NCBI GenBank assembly: GCA_036500765.1
Contig: DASYBM010000016.1
Coordinates: 62,001 to 126,000 of the forward strand
Direction of reading: 5' to 3'
From: Candidatus Sulfotelmatobacter sp.
GTDB taxonomy: Bacteria > Acidobacteriota > Terriglobia > Terriglobales > Acidobacteriaceae
DNA: 64,000 bases
This document shows positions 1-9,124 of this stretch, one piece after another (the first letter of the stretch is position 1; each line of letters starts with the position of its first letter). Below the pieces are notes generated by a model that was not told the DNA's origin, made no database searches, and saw only the letters and a list, made by a program, of their open reading frames with translations. Both the position numbers and the translations under genes were made by a program.

Positions 1-458
1 AGGACCAGATCACCGATCAGCCGGCGCGATTCATGGCCGCGGAAATTATTCGTGAGCAAGTACTGCTGAACACCAGCGAAGAAATCCCCTACGCGACCAC
101 GGTGATCGTCGACAGCTTCGAGGAGGGCGCGAGGCTGACCCGGATCGCGGCGACCATCTATTGCGAGCGCGAAGGGCAGAAGGGAATTCTCGTGGGTAAG
201 GGCGGATCGATGCTGAAAAAAATCGGCACTTCGGCCCGGTTGCAGATTGAGCGCATGCTGGGGACGAAAGTATTTCTTGAGCTCTACGTCAAAGCCGAGC
301 CGGGATGGCGCGATTCACGCCGCTTTGTTGAAGAACTCGATTGGCGGCGTCAGTTGGAGCAACGGATGTTTGAAAAGAGGGGGTTTGAACATAGGATGTT
401 AGACGAGGCGGCAGAGCCGGTCGCTCCCGCGCGTACAACAACGAAGGGCGACTCGTAA
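1..458 (+). CDS. era: GTPase Era, C-terminal part (partial at window edge)
   Basis: Era is a GTPase that binds the 3' end of 16S rRNA and helps 30S subunit maturation. The reading frame is open from base 3 and starts inside the protein: DQITDQPARF followed by AAEIIREQVL is the hallmark join between the GTPase domain and the KH domain of Era. The RNA-binding KH domain follows, with the VGKGGSMLKKIG loop and the ELYVKAEPGWRDS strand. About 30 charged residues after the usual end form an extra tail, which is not rare in this phylum. The GTPase domain lies upstream of the window. The ATG at 33 is internal and not the real start. Confidence 0.95.
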   Translation, partial: DQITDQPARFMAAEIIREQVLLNTSEEIPYATTVIVDSFEEGARLTRIAATIYCEREGQKGILVGKGGSMLKKIGTSARLQIERMLGTKVFLELYVKAEPGWRDSRRFVEELDWRRQLEQRMFEKRGFEHRMLDEAAEPVAPARTTTKGDS

Positions 459-586
459 CCCCACACCAGACTGAAGTTATGCTACGTTCGGCGAGCGCCT
501 CGAGTGAGGCGGCCGTTGCCGGATTTCAGCCTTGCGACTAGAATCGCAATAGCCGCGCTGCAAGGGCGGACTGAGGCGATCCAACC

Positions 587-1048
587 ATGGAACCTGGGGC
601 TTCTTCCGAGGAACAACTCCCCGAGCACGATTTCGATCCCAATAAACTTGATCTTCGGGTGCGGGTCACGCTCGCCGCCGACCGCAAGGCTGTGGACCCG
701 GTTGTGGCGCAGGTTATGGAATCCGTTCGCCAGATGAAAAATGTCGATGGCAAGGAAGACGCCATCGAACTCGCTTTGCAGGAAGCGCTGGCCAATGCAG
801 TCGTTCACGGCGCCAAGGAAGATCCCACGAAGATTGTTGAGTGCCTGGTGGCGTGCGACGAGCAGCGCGGCATTCTCATCATTGTGCGCGATCCTGGGCC
901 GGGCTTCGATCCGCAGGCAATTCCCAGTTGCACGATGGGCGAGAATCTCTACTCCAATCACGGCCGCGGAATTTTTCTCATCAATCAACTGATGGATGAG
1001 GTGGAGTTCCACAAGAACGGGACTGAGATTCACATGGTGAAGCGGTAG
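587..1048 (+). CDS. RsbW-like anti-sigma factor / ATP-binding protein (HATPase_c)
   Basis: A 153-residue single-domain GHKL ATPase of the RsbW/SpoIIAB serine kinase type. Visible motifs are the N box EALANAVVHG (residues 66-75), the G1 box RDPGPGFDP (101-109) and the G2 box NHGRGIFLI (124-132). No membrane segment or receiver is present. Members of this family bind sigma factors or phosphorylate STAS anti-antagonists. A STAS protein is encoded at 31303-31656, but nothing in the sequence links the two. It follows era by 128 bases and probably has its own promoter. The target is unknown. Confidence 0.88.
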   Translation: MEPGASSEEQLPEHDFDPNKLDLRVRVTLAADRKAVDPVVAQVMESVRQMKNVDGKEDAIELALQEALANAVVHGAKEDPTKIVECLVACDEQRGILIIVRDPGPGFDPQAIPSCTMGENLYSNHGRGIFLINQLMDEVEFHKNGTEIHMVKR

Positions 1049-1104
1049 GTTTTCGTGGCATCTCGCTGCTGCTCATCCTTTCCGATCAGTGTTAACCTTT
1101 CGGC

Positions 1105-1782
1105 ATGGCTAGCGATCCTGGTGTTCCTCCACGCTCGGTGCCGGTCAGATCCCGCGCGGCCGTTGCGTCTGCCCTCGTCGTTGGATTGTTCCTCGGGGTA
1201 ATCTTCGTCGGCTCGCTTGGAGCGGTGATGCTCTCGCGCGCTTCGGGACGATCCGCGTTAAGTCGCGCATGGTCGGCGGTGACCGGCAGAACGCTGACGA
1301 TTGATGTGAGCCAACCGACCGTTGTCGATCGCATTCAGCGGCTTCAGCGCCTTGAAACTGTGATTTATACGATGGATAAAATTGTGACTGGCGCAAAAGA
1401 AAATCCATTCCTGCCAAATTTTCTGGCGGGAGATCGGCTGCTAATGCTGGTGCACGGAGAGGTCGTGGCGGGCATCGATTTTTCCGTCTTAAAACCGGGC
1501 GACGTGACAGTGGATGGCAAAGCAGTTCGTTTGCATCTTCCCGCGCCTCAATTATTCAGCACTCGAATTGACAGCGCGAAGACTCGAGTATATTCGCGGC
1601 AAACCGGGTTGCTGGTGCCGACCGATCCCAATCTGGAAACGCAAGTGCGTCAGGAGGCAGAACGTCAACTGCAAGAGGCCGCTATGGCGGATGGCATTTT
1701 GCGAAACGCTCAGCAGAACGCCGCGGCGACGATCACTGGTTTGTTGCAGGGCTTAGGATTCGAGAAAATCGAATTCGACTAA
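1105..1782 (+). CDS. DUF4230 family membrane-anchored protein
   Basis: 225 residues. An N-terminal hydrophobic segment (about residues 15-40, rich in A, V, L, G) is followed by a soluble domain starting near VVDRIQRLQRLETVIY, which is the DUF4230 pattern. The domain continues with a hydrophobic beta-strand region (LLMLVHGEVVAGIDFSVLK) and an alpha-helical tail with QEAERQLQEAA. The likely topology is one N-terminal membrane helix with the domain outside. The function of the family is unknown. The gene lies 56 bases after the RsbW-like gene on the same strand. Confidence 0.8.
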   Translation: MASDPGVPPRSVPVRSRAAVASALVVGLFLGVIFVGSLGAVMLSRASGRSALSRAWSAVTGRTLTIDVSQPTVVDRIQRLQRLETVIYTMDKIVTGAKENPFLPNFLAGDRLLMLVHGEVVAGIDFSVLKPGDVTVDGKAVRLHLPAPQLFSTRIDSAKTRVYSRQTGLLVPTDPNLETQVRQEAERQLQEAAMADGILRNAQQNAAATITGLLQGLGFEKIEFD

Positions 1783-1819
1783 CGGCTGCGGCTTGTCGAT
1801 GCGGGTTTACTGCGTAGGA

Positions 1820-2692
1820 CTATTTCTTTGCCGTATCAAGGAACGGGTTCCAGAGGAAGCCGTGACTTGTGCCGGTTGAGTCGTAGAATGTTCCTACTAC
1901 GTCGCCGCTCGCATTAATACCGGCGGCACTTGTATTCTTCGATCCCGGAAATTGCAGCGTTGTCAGGGTATCGTTCTGGTAAAGGAATCCCGCAGTGACT
2001 CCCGAGGAAGGCGCGTAGGAACCGACAAGCGCGGTCCCCGAAGGGTTAATTCCGTAAACTTTGGCAAGGGGTGCGCCCGGTATTAGTAGCTGCCGATATT
2101 TGCCTCGACGGAAGGAGAAGTTGAGGATGCCACCACTGCCATTGTTGTAAATTCCGACGACCTCGCCCGAGGCGCTGATTCCGAATGGATCGGTTTCGAT
2201 TGCTCCCGGAACCGCAATCGTCTTGCCTCGCCCAGAAGCGACTAACTCAAAACCAGCAGTTACCTCACTGAGATAACCAGCGATAATTCCCATATTGTTG
2301 ATTGCATAAGGATAGGTATAAGAAAACAAACCATAGCGGGAGATCCGGATGAATGTTTGAGCCTCCCTGTTATAGGCGAAACCGAAAGTTCCGGACGTCG
2401 TGTAGCCGACAATCATTCCCTTGTCATTGATGCCTGTGAGGAGTGTGCCTGCCGCTTTTGGATAATTAATCTCAGTATAGATACCGCCGCTAAGAAGGAA
2501 CCCGTTAGCGTAGTTGCCGGGGACTAGATAATAGCCAATAATGTCTCCCCCTGTATTAATGCCGCTGCACAGCGTGCCGAACAGGGCGTCCGGCTCGTCA
2601 ATCTGAGTGTATGTCCCTTGCGCCAGAGTCAGTGGTGCAAACACAGCCGCGACGAAAACAAGGGCCAAGGACAATAAAATAGGCTTTCGCAT
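1820..2692 (-). CDS. Secreted HAF-repeat protein
   Basis: 290 residues from the ATG at 2692, which has GGAGG five bases upstream; an upstream in-frame ATG at 2710 has no such site. A signal peptide (MRKPILLSLALVFVAAVFAP, cut near TLAQG) precedes repeats of the HAF extracellular type: units containing GINTGGDIIGYY, GINDKGMIVGYT, AINNMGIIAGYL, GISASGEVVGIY, GINPSGTALVGSY and GINASGDVVGTF at roughly 40-residue spacing. The repeats suggest a beta-propeller. Such proteins are exported and of unknown function, and are common in Acidobacteriota. Confidence 0.85.
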   Translation of the reverse strand: MRKPILLSLALVFVAAVFAPLTLAQGTYTQIDEPDALFGTLCSGINTGGDIIGYYLVPGNYANGFLLSGGIYTEINYPKAAGTLLTGINDKGMIVGYTTSGTFGFAYNREAQTFIRISRYGLFSYTYPYAINNMGIIAGYLSEVTAGFELVASGRGKTIAVPGAIETDPFGISASGEVVGIYNNGSGGILNFSFRRGKYRQLLIPGAPLAKVYGINPSGTALVGSYAPSSGVTAGFLYQNDTLTTLQFPGSKNTSAAGINASGDVVGTFYDSTGTSHGFLWNPFLDTAKK

Positions 2693-2710
2693 AGTCGCCT
2701 CCGAAGCCAA

Positions 2711-3097
2711 GCGAGCCGAATTTTACCACAGGGATACCCACGAGCTTATCGGCAGAGTGACAGCAACTTGCGGACAACGCCAGCGTGACAAATGCCTGAC
2801 TCGCGCAGAAATCCGGGAAATCAAATTGTGGGATGTGTCATGAAAAATCAGACGAGCGGCTTGGTGTTGGTCGTGAGCGGCGCTGGTGTTTGGTCCGGCG
2901 ATCGGGATGTGCGCCTGGGCACTGGCGCAGGCGCCCTCGGCGAAGACGGCGAGCGCGAAATCGTAGGAAATCAAAGTGCCCGCCGCAAGAGATGGGTGGA
3001 TACGAACATCGACTGTCCTCCCCCTTGGGAGCACTACATTATCATCGCGCGATTCAAAACTGTCGTACGCAGGAGGGTGAGAACGGTCCTCGCGGGC
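2711..3097. other. Intergenic stretch with no recognised gene
   Basis: 387 bases between the HAF-repeat gene start and the end of the ntrX-like gene. Open frames exist on both strands but none has a recognisable domain, a convincing ribosome site or a protein-like composition. It probably carries the promoter of the HAF-repeat gene. Confidence 0.5.
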
Positions 3098-4453
3098 TTA
3101 TTCCTTCGCCGTGATTCCCAGGGCTTTCATTTTGCGATAAAGATGGCTGCGTTCCAGGCCCAGCACCTCGGCGGTGCGGCTGACATTGCCGTGATTCTGG
3201 TCGAGCGTCTTCAGGATGTAGTCGCGCTCGTAGGCGTCGCGCGCCTGATGCAGAGTGGAGAACTCGCTCTTGGGCGCGCGCCGGCTGCCTTCGCGGTAGA
3301 CCAGCGGCGGCAGATGTTTCGCATCGAAACGCGTGGTCGTCGGATTCATGATCACGATGCGCTCGATCACATTGCGCAATTCGCGTACATTGCCCGGCCA
3401 CGAGTACCGCATGAGCACGCCAATGGCATCGTCGCTGATTTCCCGCGGACGGCGGCCATACGTCGAGGCTAATTCCTTCAGGAAATGGCGCGTAAATAAC
3501 GGAATGTCTTCTTTGCGTTCGCGGAGCGGCGGAACGAAAAACGGGATCACGTTGAGCCGGTAGAAAAGATCTTCGCGAAAATTCCCCCGCGATATTTCTT
3601 CATCCAGATCCTTGTTGGTCGAGGCGATCACGCGCACATCCACGGTGGTGGTTTCATCGCCGCCCACGGGCGTGAAGCGCTGCTCTTCGAGCGTGCGCAA
3701 CACCTTCGACTGTGTCTTCAGGCTCATGTCGCCGACTTCGTCGAGAAAAAGCGTTCCACCGTGCGCGCGTTGGAACTTACCCTCTTTGGTCGAGGCCGCG
3801 CCGGGAAACGAACCTTTGCAGTGGCCGAACAATTCGCTCTCGATTAAGTCTTCCGGAATCGCAGCGCAATTGACCTCTACGAACGTTTCGTCCTTGCGTA
3901 GGCTCTGCAAGTGAATGGCGTGGGCGACAAGCTCTTTGCCTGTGCCCGACTCGCCGTAGATCAAAACCCGGCCGTTGGTCGGAGCCATCAGGCCAATCTG
4001 CTGGCGCAGCGCCTTCATCGGGATGCTATCGCCGACGATGATGCTCTTCACCTGAAGCTGCTTCTTCAGGTCAATATTTTCCTGGTGTAACTTTCTGGAT
4101 TCGATTGCGTTCTTCACCAGGATGAGAGTTTTCTCGATCGAGAGCGGTTTTTCGAGGAAGTCATAGGCGCCAAGTTTTGTGGCGCGCACCGCCGTCTCGA
4201 TCGTGCCGTGGCCGGAGATCATTATCACCTCGGGAGGATTCTCGAGTTCCCGAATTCTCTCCAGAGTCTCGAGGCCATCCACGCCCGGCAACCAGATATC
4301 GAGCAGGACGACATCAAACCCAGTCTTGCGCAGCAACGCAAGACAGGCCTCGCCACTCTCTGCGCAGGATGCCGCGTAACCCTCGTCGGCCAGAACTCCC
4401 GCCAGCGAATCCCGGATTCCGGCTTCGTCGTCAATGATGAGGATGTTAGGCAT
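3098..4453 (-). CDS. NtrX-like sigma-54-type response regulator with altered GAFTGA loop
   Basis: 451 residues. Receiver domain 1-120 with acidic residues D8/D9 and phospho-acceptor D52; AAA+ domain with Walker A GESGTGKE (167-174) and Walker B TLFLDEV (234-240); C-terminal Fis-type HTH (DQNHGNVSRTAEVLGLERS). The receiver and the final HTH are NtrX-like. The sigma-54 contact loop, normally GAFTGA, reads GSFPGA (214-219, bases 3797-3814), with Pro where the key Thr should be. The other three activators in the window keep GAFTGA. This protein may therefore not work through sigma-54 in the usual way. It follows the NtrY-like kinase by 44 bases and is its presumed partner. Confidence 0.92.
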   Translation of the reverse strand: MPNILIIDDEAGIRDSLAGVLADEGYAASCAESGEACLALLRKTGFDVVLLDIWLPGVDGLETLERIRELENPPEVIMISGHGTIETAVRATKLGAYDFLEKPLSIEKTLILVKNAIESRKLHQENIDLKKQLQVKSIIVGDSIPMKALRQQIGLMAPTNGRVLIYGESGTGKELVAHAIHLQSLRKDETFVEVNCAAIPEDLIESELFGHCKGSFPGAASTKEGKFQRAHGGTLFLDEVGDMSLKTQSKVLRTLEEQRFTPVGGDETTTVDVRVIASTNKDLDEEISRGNFREDLFYRLNVIPFFVPPLRERKEDIPLFTRHFLKELASTYGRRPREISDDAIGVLMRYSWPGNVRELRNVIERIVIMNPTTTRFDAKHLPPLVYREGSRRAPKSEFSTLHQARDAYERDYILKTLDQNHGNVSRTAEVLGLERSHLYRKMKALGITAKE

Positions 4454-4497
4454 GTTTCCTGGCGATGTTTTCTATGTACATTTTCTAAGTACGTTTT

Positions 4498-6747
4498 CTA
4501 CACGTGCTGCACGGAGGCCGCGGCCGACGCCGGTTCGAACGCCAATGGCAACTCAACGATGAACCGCGTGCCGATGGGATGATTCTCCTCCACGCGGATC
4601 GAGCCGTGATGATCTTCGACAATCCGGTTGACGATCGCCAGGCCCAGTCCGGTGCCGCGCTTCTTGGTGGAAAAATATGGCAAGAAAAGTTTTTCCTTGA
4701 GTTCGCGGGTCACCCCGTGGCCGGTGTCGGCGACCGTGATCTCGATTGCGTCGCGGCTGGCCACCAGCGCGGTTGAAATCTCAATTTCGCGTACCAGCGA
4801 GTCCTGCGTAGCCTCGGCAGCATTGTCCACCAGGTTGGCGACGGCGCGTTTGATGCCTTCGCCGTCGGCCATCACCTTGGGCAGATCGGAAGCGAGAGTG
4901 GTGTGAACGGCAATTCCATCGAGGCGGCCGTTGAACATGGAGAGCGCGTTCTCAATCACTTCATTAATATCCGCGGGCTGGGGTTTTGCAACAGGGAAGC
5001 GAGCCAGAGTCGAAAACTCATCCACGAGTCTCCTGACAGTCTCGGCAGCGCCTGCGATGGTTTCGGCGCAGGCACGGACCACGCCTACAGAGGCGGGATC
5101 GCTCGGCGTGGCACGGTCGAGATGCCGCTGAATGCGCTCGGCCGACAATGCGATAGGGGTAAGCGGATTCTTAATTTCATGCGCTACGCGGCGCGCAACT
5201 TCCCGCCATGCGGCCTGTTTCTGCGCCTTTAACAAATCCGAGAGATCTTCGAAGACGACAACATATCCGGAGCCCTCGCCCTGGTGCTTCAGAGTCGCTA
5301 CCGTCACGGCGACGTTCAACGAGGCGCGAGGTAACTGCATTTCCATCTGGCTGGCGGTCATGCCCATGCGATCGGCGCGACGCAGCAGAGGTTCGAAATC
5401 TTCCAGCACATCGGCGGGGAAAACATCGGTTAAAGCTGCTCCGAGAAGAATCTGATTCGTGCTCTGGTGTCCGCCATCGGGATGAAACATGCGCAGCAGC
5501 GCCTGATTGGCGTGGCTCACCCGCCGCCCAGCGTCGAGCGAAAGCACTCCGGTGGGAATGCTTTCAAGGATCGTTTCCATTTGGCGACGGCGCTGGTCGA
5601 GTTCGGCATTGGCCGCGCTCAGATCGCGGCTCGAAGCTTCAATCTGCCGCCGGCTTCCCTCGAGATCTTCCGCCATGCGGTTGAACGAACGCACCAGGTC
5701 GCCGATTTCATCGGCGGCACTCACGGGAACACGGTAGTCCAGGCGTCCGCGGGAAATTTCCTGCGTAGCTTCAGCCAGGGCGGAAAGCGGGCGGGTCACA
5801 ATCTTCGACAGAAATAATGCGAGCCATGTGGTCACGAAGAGCACGATCATGGTGAGCAGCAAAAGCAGACCCATGTAAGTACGGCGCACCAGCTTCCGCT
5901 CGCGAGCGAGATCGTAGTACCGTTGCTGGCTGGCCTCGACCTCATGCACTGTCTGGGAAAATTCTCGAGGTAGAGGAATGGCCACCAGAATCAGGCCTCC
6001 GCCGTCGACTGGAGCGCTGCCCAGCGTGTAATCGGTGTCCTGCCAACTGAATTGCGCTGGATGACCGGCGGCCGCCGCGGACAGCGGCAATTTTCCCTTC
6101 ACCACTGCCCACGGAGCTGGCGCATTGAAACTGGCCTCTTCGTTGTCGTCGCGCACCGCAAGGGCGAATCCGCCTTGCAGCGTCTGCTCATGATGTTGAA
6201 ACTCGGTCACCACGCCGGCGAAGCCTTGCCCGGAAAATCCGTGCGCAATTTCGGGAGAGGCCGCAATCGAATAGGCTTCGGCGCGCGCGTTTTGCATGGC
6301 ATAGTTCGCGAGCAGCGTGGCCATCGCGTGAGTATCGGCACGGACTTCCTCGACCGGGGTCGAGAACCACTTGTCGATCGAGCGATTCATGAGTCCGTAG
6401 GCGAACCAGTACATCACCATGACCGGCAAGGATGAGAGCAGGAGAGCTCCGGCAACCATGCGCGTACGAAACTTCGAGCCCAGCACGCCCAGGCGCCGTT
6501 CGGCGAAGAGCTTCAGAAGGTTACGCATCAGGACGAATGTGAGCGCGACGAACAGCAGGAAGATCAGCGCCGACAGTGCTGCGAAGACTACGATTTCCTC
6601 ATTGTTGCCGGGCCGCAGGAAGGTCAGGTCAAACGCAGTTTGCGAAACCAGAATGGCGAGCAGGAGGAAAACAGAGATGGCCAGAAGAATGATGGCCTGC
6701 TTGCGGTGGGATGTTTTCGAGGGCGGAAGTGTCGCGGGTTGTGCCAT
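4498..6747 (-). CDS. NtrY-like membrane sensor histidine kinase
   Basis: 749 residues. The N-terminus has NtrY-type hydrophobic segments (about 20-40, 52-75, 95-118), then an extracytoplasmic region of about 170 residues and another membrane helix (MGLLLLLTMIVLFVTTWLAL). These are followed by a HAMP domain (ATQEISRGRLDYRVPV), a PAS-like domain (METILESIPTGVLSLDAG), the His-kinase H box HEIKNPLTPIALSAERI and an HATPase with DTGHGV and GTGLGLAIV. The H box and extended sensor are typical of NtrY. The signal is unknown. It is co-transcribed with the downstream NtrX-like regulator. Confidence 0.92.
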   Translation of the reverse strand: MAQPATLPPSKTSHRKQAIILLAISVFLLLAILVSQTAFDLTFLRPGNNEEIVVFAALSALIFLLFVALTFVLMRNLLKLFAERRLGVLGSKFRTRMVAGALLLSSLPVMVMYWFAYGLMNRSIDKWFSTPVEEVRADTHAMATLLANYAMQNARAEAYSIAASPEIAHGFSGQGFAGVVTEFQHHEQTLQGGFALAVRDDNEEASFNAPAPWAVVKGKLPLSAAAAGHPAQFSWQDTDYTLGSAPVDGGGLILVAIPLPREFSQTVHEVEASQQRYYDLARERKLVRRTYMGLLLLLTMIVLFVTTWLALFLSKIVTRPLSALAEATQEISRGRLDYRVPVSAADEIGDLVRSFNRMAEDLEGSRRQIEASSRDLSAANAELDQRRRQMETILESIPTGVLSLDAGRRVSHANQALLRMFHPDGGHQSTNQILLGAALTDVFPADVLEDFEPLLRRADRMGMTASQMEMQLPRASLNVAVTVATLKHQGEGSGYVVVFEDLSDLLKAQKQAAWREVARRVAHEIKNPLTPIALSAERIQRHLDRATPSDPASVGVVRACAETIAGAAETVRRLVDEFSTLARFPVAKPQPADINEVIENALSMFNGRLDGIAVHTTLASDLPKVMADGEGIKRAVANLVDNAAEATQDSLVREIEISTALVASRDAIEITVADTGHGVTRELKEKLFLPYFSTKKRGTGLGLAIVNRIVEDHHGSIRVEENHPIGTRFIVELPLAFEPASAAASVQHV

Positions 6748-6892
6748 GGGCGTTGCTTTGGTTACTTGAAAGTCATTATAGATGCACTGTTGCCACGGCC
6801 AAGCTGCATGGGGTGGCGAGCCAGGGGAATGTGCGGTGTGGGGCCGGGTCGAAGACCCCGCCTGAGCTCAAAGTCTGTGCTCACGCCAACTC

Positions 6893-7948
6893 CTATTGCG
6901 GCCGAAGTTCTCTCAGGATGGCGTCGTAGGCGGGCTTGGGCTGGTAGACGCGGTCGAAGGGCAACGCGGCGCCGCGCGCGCCGTGGGAGTGCGATCCGAT
7001 CCACGAATATTTGTCGGTGAATCCCCAGGTCTGAATTGCCGTGCAGCCTCGATTTTGAAGGCAGGCTCGAACCACGCTACGGTAGATGTCAGCCTCCCGC
7101 CGCAGGTCGTCGCCAGTCACCAGGCCGTTCGTATCTAGCGGGAGCGAGACGTCGAGTTCGGTAATATGAACCTGAAGTCCCAGCGCGGTGAGGCGCGCGA
7201 TGTTGGCGGCGATCGCCGCGGTGTCGAGATTGAGCGTCTCTATGTGCATCTGGAGGCCCACACCGTCGATGGGGATGCCGCGACTTTTGAAATCCTTCAC
7301 CATCGCGTAGATCGCGTCGGACTTGCGGTTCAGCCCTTCGCCCCCGTTGTCGTTATAGAAAAGCAGAGCTTGCGGATCGGACTCACGAGCCCAGCGAAAC
7401 GCTTGCTCAATATAAGCCGCGCCCTTTTGGGCGAATCCAATGCCGGGCTGGTTGTACCACGGAGAATTTTTGATTCGGCCATTCTCATCAAGCGCCTCGT
7501 TCACCACATCCCAGGCGAAGACCCTGCCGGCATAGTGTTTCATCGTCGCCGCGATGTGCTCATGTAGCATGCTTGACATCTGCACCGCAGTGAAGCGGCT
7601 CGGCTCTAGCCAGTCAGGATTGTTGTGATCCCAAACCAGGCAGTGACCGCGAACTTTCATGTCATGGGCTTCCGCAAAGCTCACGACTGCATCGCCCTCG
7701 CGAAAATCGAACCTGCCAGGATTCTTGCGGACGGTCCACCATTTCATCGCGTCTTCGGGTTCAACCATGTTGAATTCGCGGGCCAGAGTTGCCGAGTACG
7801 CTGCCTCAGAAAACAGGTACGGCCGAACCGCCGCGCCGATAAGCAGATGGCTCTGGCTTGCCGCCTGCCGGAGGAACACAGAAGGGGCAACCTGGAACTC
7901 CAGAAGAAACATGAGGAGGATGCGAAAAAATAGGCGCGGGCTCGGCAT
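6893..7948 (-). CDS. Secreted endo-1,4-beta-xylanase, GH10
   Basis: 351 residues: a signal peptide (FFRILLMFLLEFQV) and one GH10 TIM barrel, which cleaves the beta-1,4-xylan backbone. The catalytic acid/base is E151 in WDVVNEALDENG and the nucleophile is E264 in HITELDV. Other GH10 marks are MKWWTV, HCLVWDH, FYNDNGGEG and TWGFTDKYSW near the C-terminus. There is no carbohydrate-binding module and no polysaccharide locus around it. It starts 37 bases after the endonuclease III-like gene on the same strand. Confidence 0.95.
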   Translation of the reverse strand: MPSPRLFFRILLMFLLEFQVAPSVFLRQAASQSHLLIGAAVRPYLFSEAAYSATLAREFNMVEPEDAMKWWTVRKNPGRFDFREGDAVVSFAEAHDMKVRGHCLVWDHNNPDWLEPSRFTAVQMSSMLHEHIAATMKHYAGRVFAWDVVNEALDENGRIKNSPWYNQPGIGFAQKGAAYIEQAFRWARESDPQALLFYNDNGGEGLNRKSDAIYAMVKDFKSRGIPIDGVGLQMHIETLNLDTAAIAANIARLTALGLQVHITELDVSLPLDTNGLVTGDDLRREADIYRSVVRACLQNRGCTAIQTWGFTDKYSWIGSHSHGARGAALPFDRVYQPKPAYDAILRELRPQ

Positions 7949-7985
7949 CGGATCACCTGAGGCTACGGGAAAGCTTCAGCTTCAC

Positions 7986-8774
7986 TTAACCTGAAGGCAG
8001 CAAGGCCTGTAAAGGACATCCGTCACATTGGGGCTGTGATTTTCCGCAATAATGCTTGCCCACTCCGACAATCAGGCCGTGCATCTCGTTGTAGACCTGC
8101 GCCAGCGCCGTTCGCTTCGACGTGCTCATCGCTGAGGGCGAATGAGCGCCGCCGTGGAAACCCGCCTCCAGTGGCGGCGCCATACTCGCGGGCATTTGTT
8201 TCTGTCGATCAGCTATGGGTGCTAAGGCTTGCTGGAACAATTCCCTAATCTCCTCATAATCCGTCTTCTCCGGCAGAATCCCGTGGCGATCGAGGATGCG
8301 GCGGGTATAGGCGTCAACCACAAATACAGGATGGTTTCCCGCGTAGAGCAAAATCGAGTCCGCAGTCTCCGGGCCAACACCGTTCAGATTGAGCAATTCC
8401 TCCCGCAATTTGGCGGTCGGTTCAACAAAGAGTCGATCAAGCGAGCCGCCGTACTTGCGGTCAAGAAAAGCGACAAAAGTTTTCAGCCGCGCCGCCTTTT
8501 GCCGAAAATAGCCGGAGGGACGAATCAGGCCTTCGAGTTCGGCTGTCGTCGTATTCCTAATTCCTCCAACATTTAGAATCTGCGCTCCGCGGAGATTCGC
8601 CAAAGCCCGCTCCACGTTAGTCCACGCCGTATTCTGCGTAAGATAGGCGCCGACGATCACTTCGAAGCGCGTCTCGGCCGGCCACCAGTGCTGCGCTCCC
8701 CACGCTTGGTAAAGCGCGTGATAGTACTTGCGGATTTGACTCTCTTTCTCTTTGCCTTGGCGATGTCGGGACAC
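7986..8774 (-). CDS. Endonuclease III-like HhH-GPD DNA glycosylase
   Basis: 262 residues from a GTG at 8774 with GAGGA ten bases upstream; ATGs at 8888 and 8867 would add up to 38 residues that do not look like the family. It contains the helix-hairpin-helix LNGVGPETADSILLYAG with the following VVDAYTRRILDRHG, where the Asp is the catalytic residue of the HhH-GPD superfamily. It probably excises damaged bases. The C-terminal cysteine cluster CGKSQPQCDGC has only three of the four Cys of the iron-sulfur loop; the fourth position is within PLQALLPSG and is not Cys. Cluster binding is therefore uncertain. It diverges from pilB. Confidence 0.85.
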   Translation of the reverse strand: MSRHRQGKEKESQIRKYYHALYQAWGAQHWWPAETRFEVIVGAYLTQNTAWTNVERALANLRGAQILNVGGIRNTTTAELEGLIRPSGYFRQKAARLKTFVAFLDRKYGGSLDRLFVEPTAKLREELLNLNGVGPETADSILLYAGNHPVFVVDAYTRRILDRHGILPEKTDYEEIRELFQQALAPIADRQKQMPASMAPPLEAGFHGGAHSPSAMSTSKRTALAQVYNEMHGLIVGVGKHYCGKSQPQCDGCPLQALLPSG

Positions 8775-9001
8775 GTGAAAGAAATCCTCGACTTTCAGTT
8801 TAATCCCACCCGCACCCCATGCTACGGGATGCGCAAGGAAGTTGGTCGCAGACTTACTGAAGTTCATGTACTTGAGCGGGAGAGCCATGCATTCAAGAGT
8901 GGAAAACAGGCATTTGGCGCGGAGTTGGGCGCCGACGCCAATTTGCGGCCCAAATCATCCTCAGGTCCAAGTACCAAAGTAAGTGGTGAAGTAATCGGTT
9001 A

Positions 9002-9024
9002 GCGTTGACAATTTGTGTCAACGC
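9002..9024. promoter_or_regulatory. Palindromic operator candidate upstream of pilB
   Basis: A perfect 9-bp inverted repeat, GCGTTGACA and TGTCAACGC, separated by five bases. It lies 100 bases before the pilB ATG in the divergent spacer shared with the endonuclease III-like gene. The core is TGACA-N5-TGTCA, the same core and spacing as the palindrome at 31185-31203. It could bind a dimeric regulator. TTGACA in the left arm could also serve as a -35 box, but no good -10 follows. Confidence 0.45.
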
Positions 9025-9124
9025 GAATGAGCTGCATGCCCTCCACGATGGGGCGGCCGTTTGCGCTATGCCGGCACGAGTGCGCGGCTGTTGCGTTCCA
9101 CCCACGTGGATAGGAGATCGGCTT

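Noticed and set aside
2792-3472. 226-residue plus-strand frame
   Set aside because: Its second half is antisense to the NtrX-like gene; the first half has no domain or ribosome site.
9069-9095. GGCACGAGTGCGCGGC before pilB as a sigma-54 promoter
   Set aside because: The distance between GG and GC is nine or off-phase rather than ten bases, and the TTGC part is displaced.
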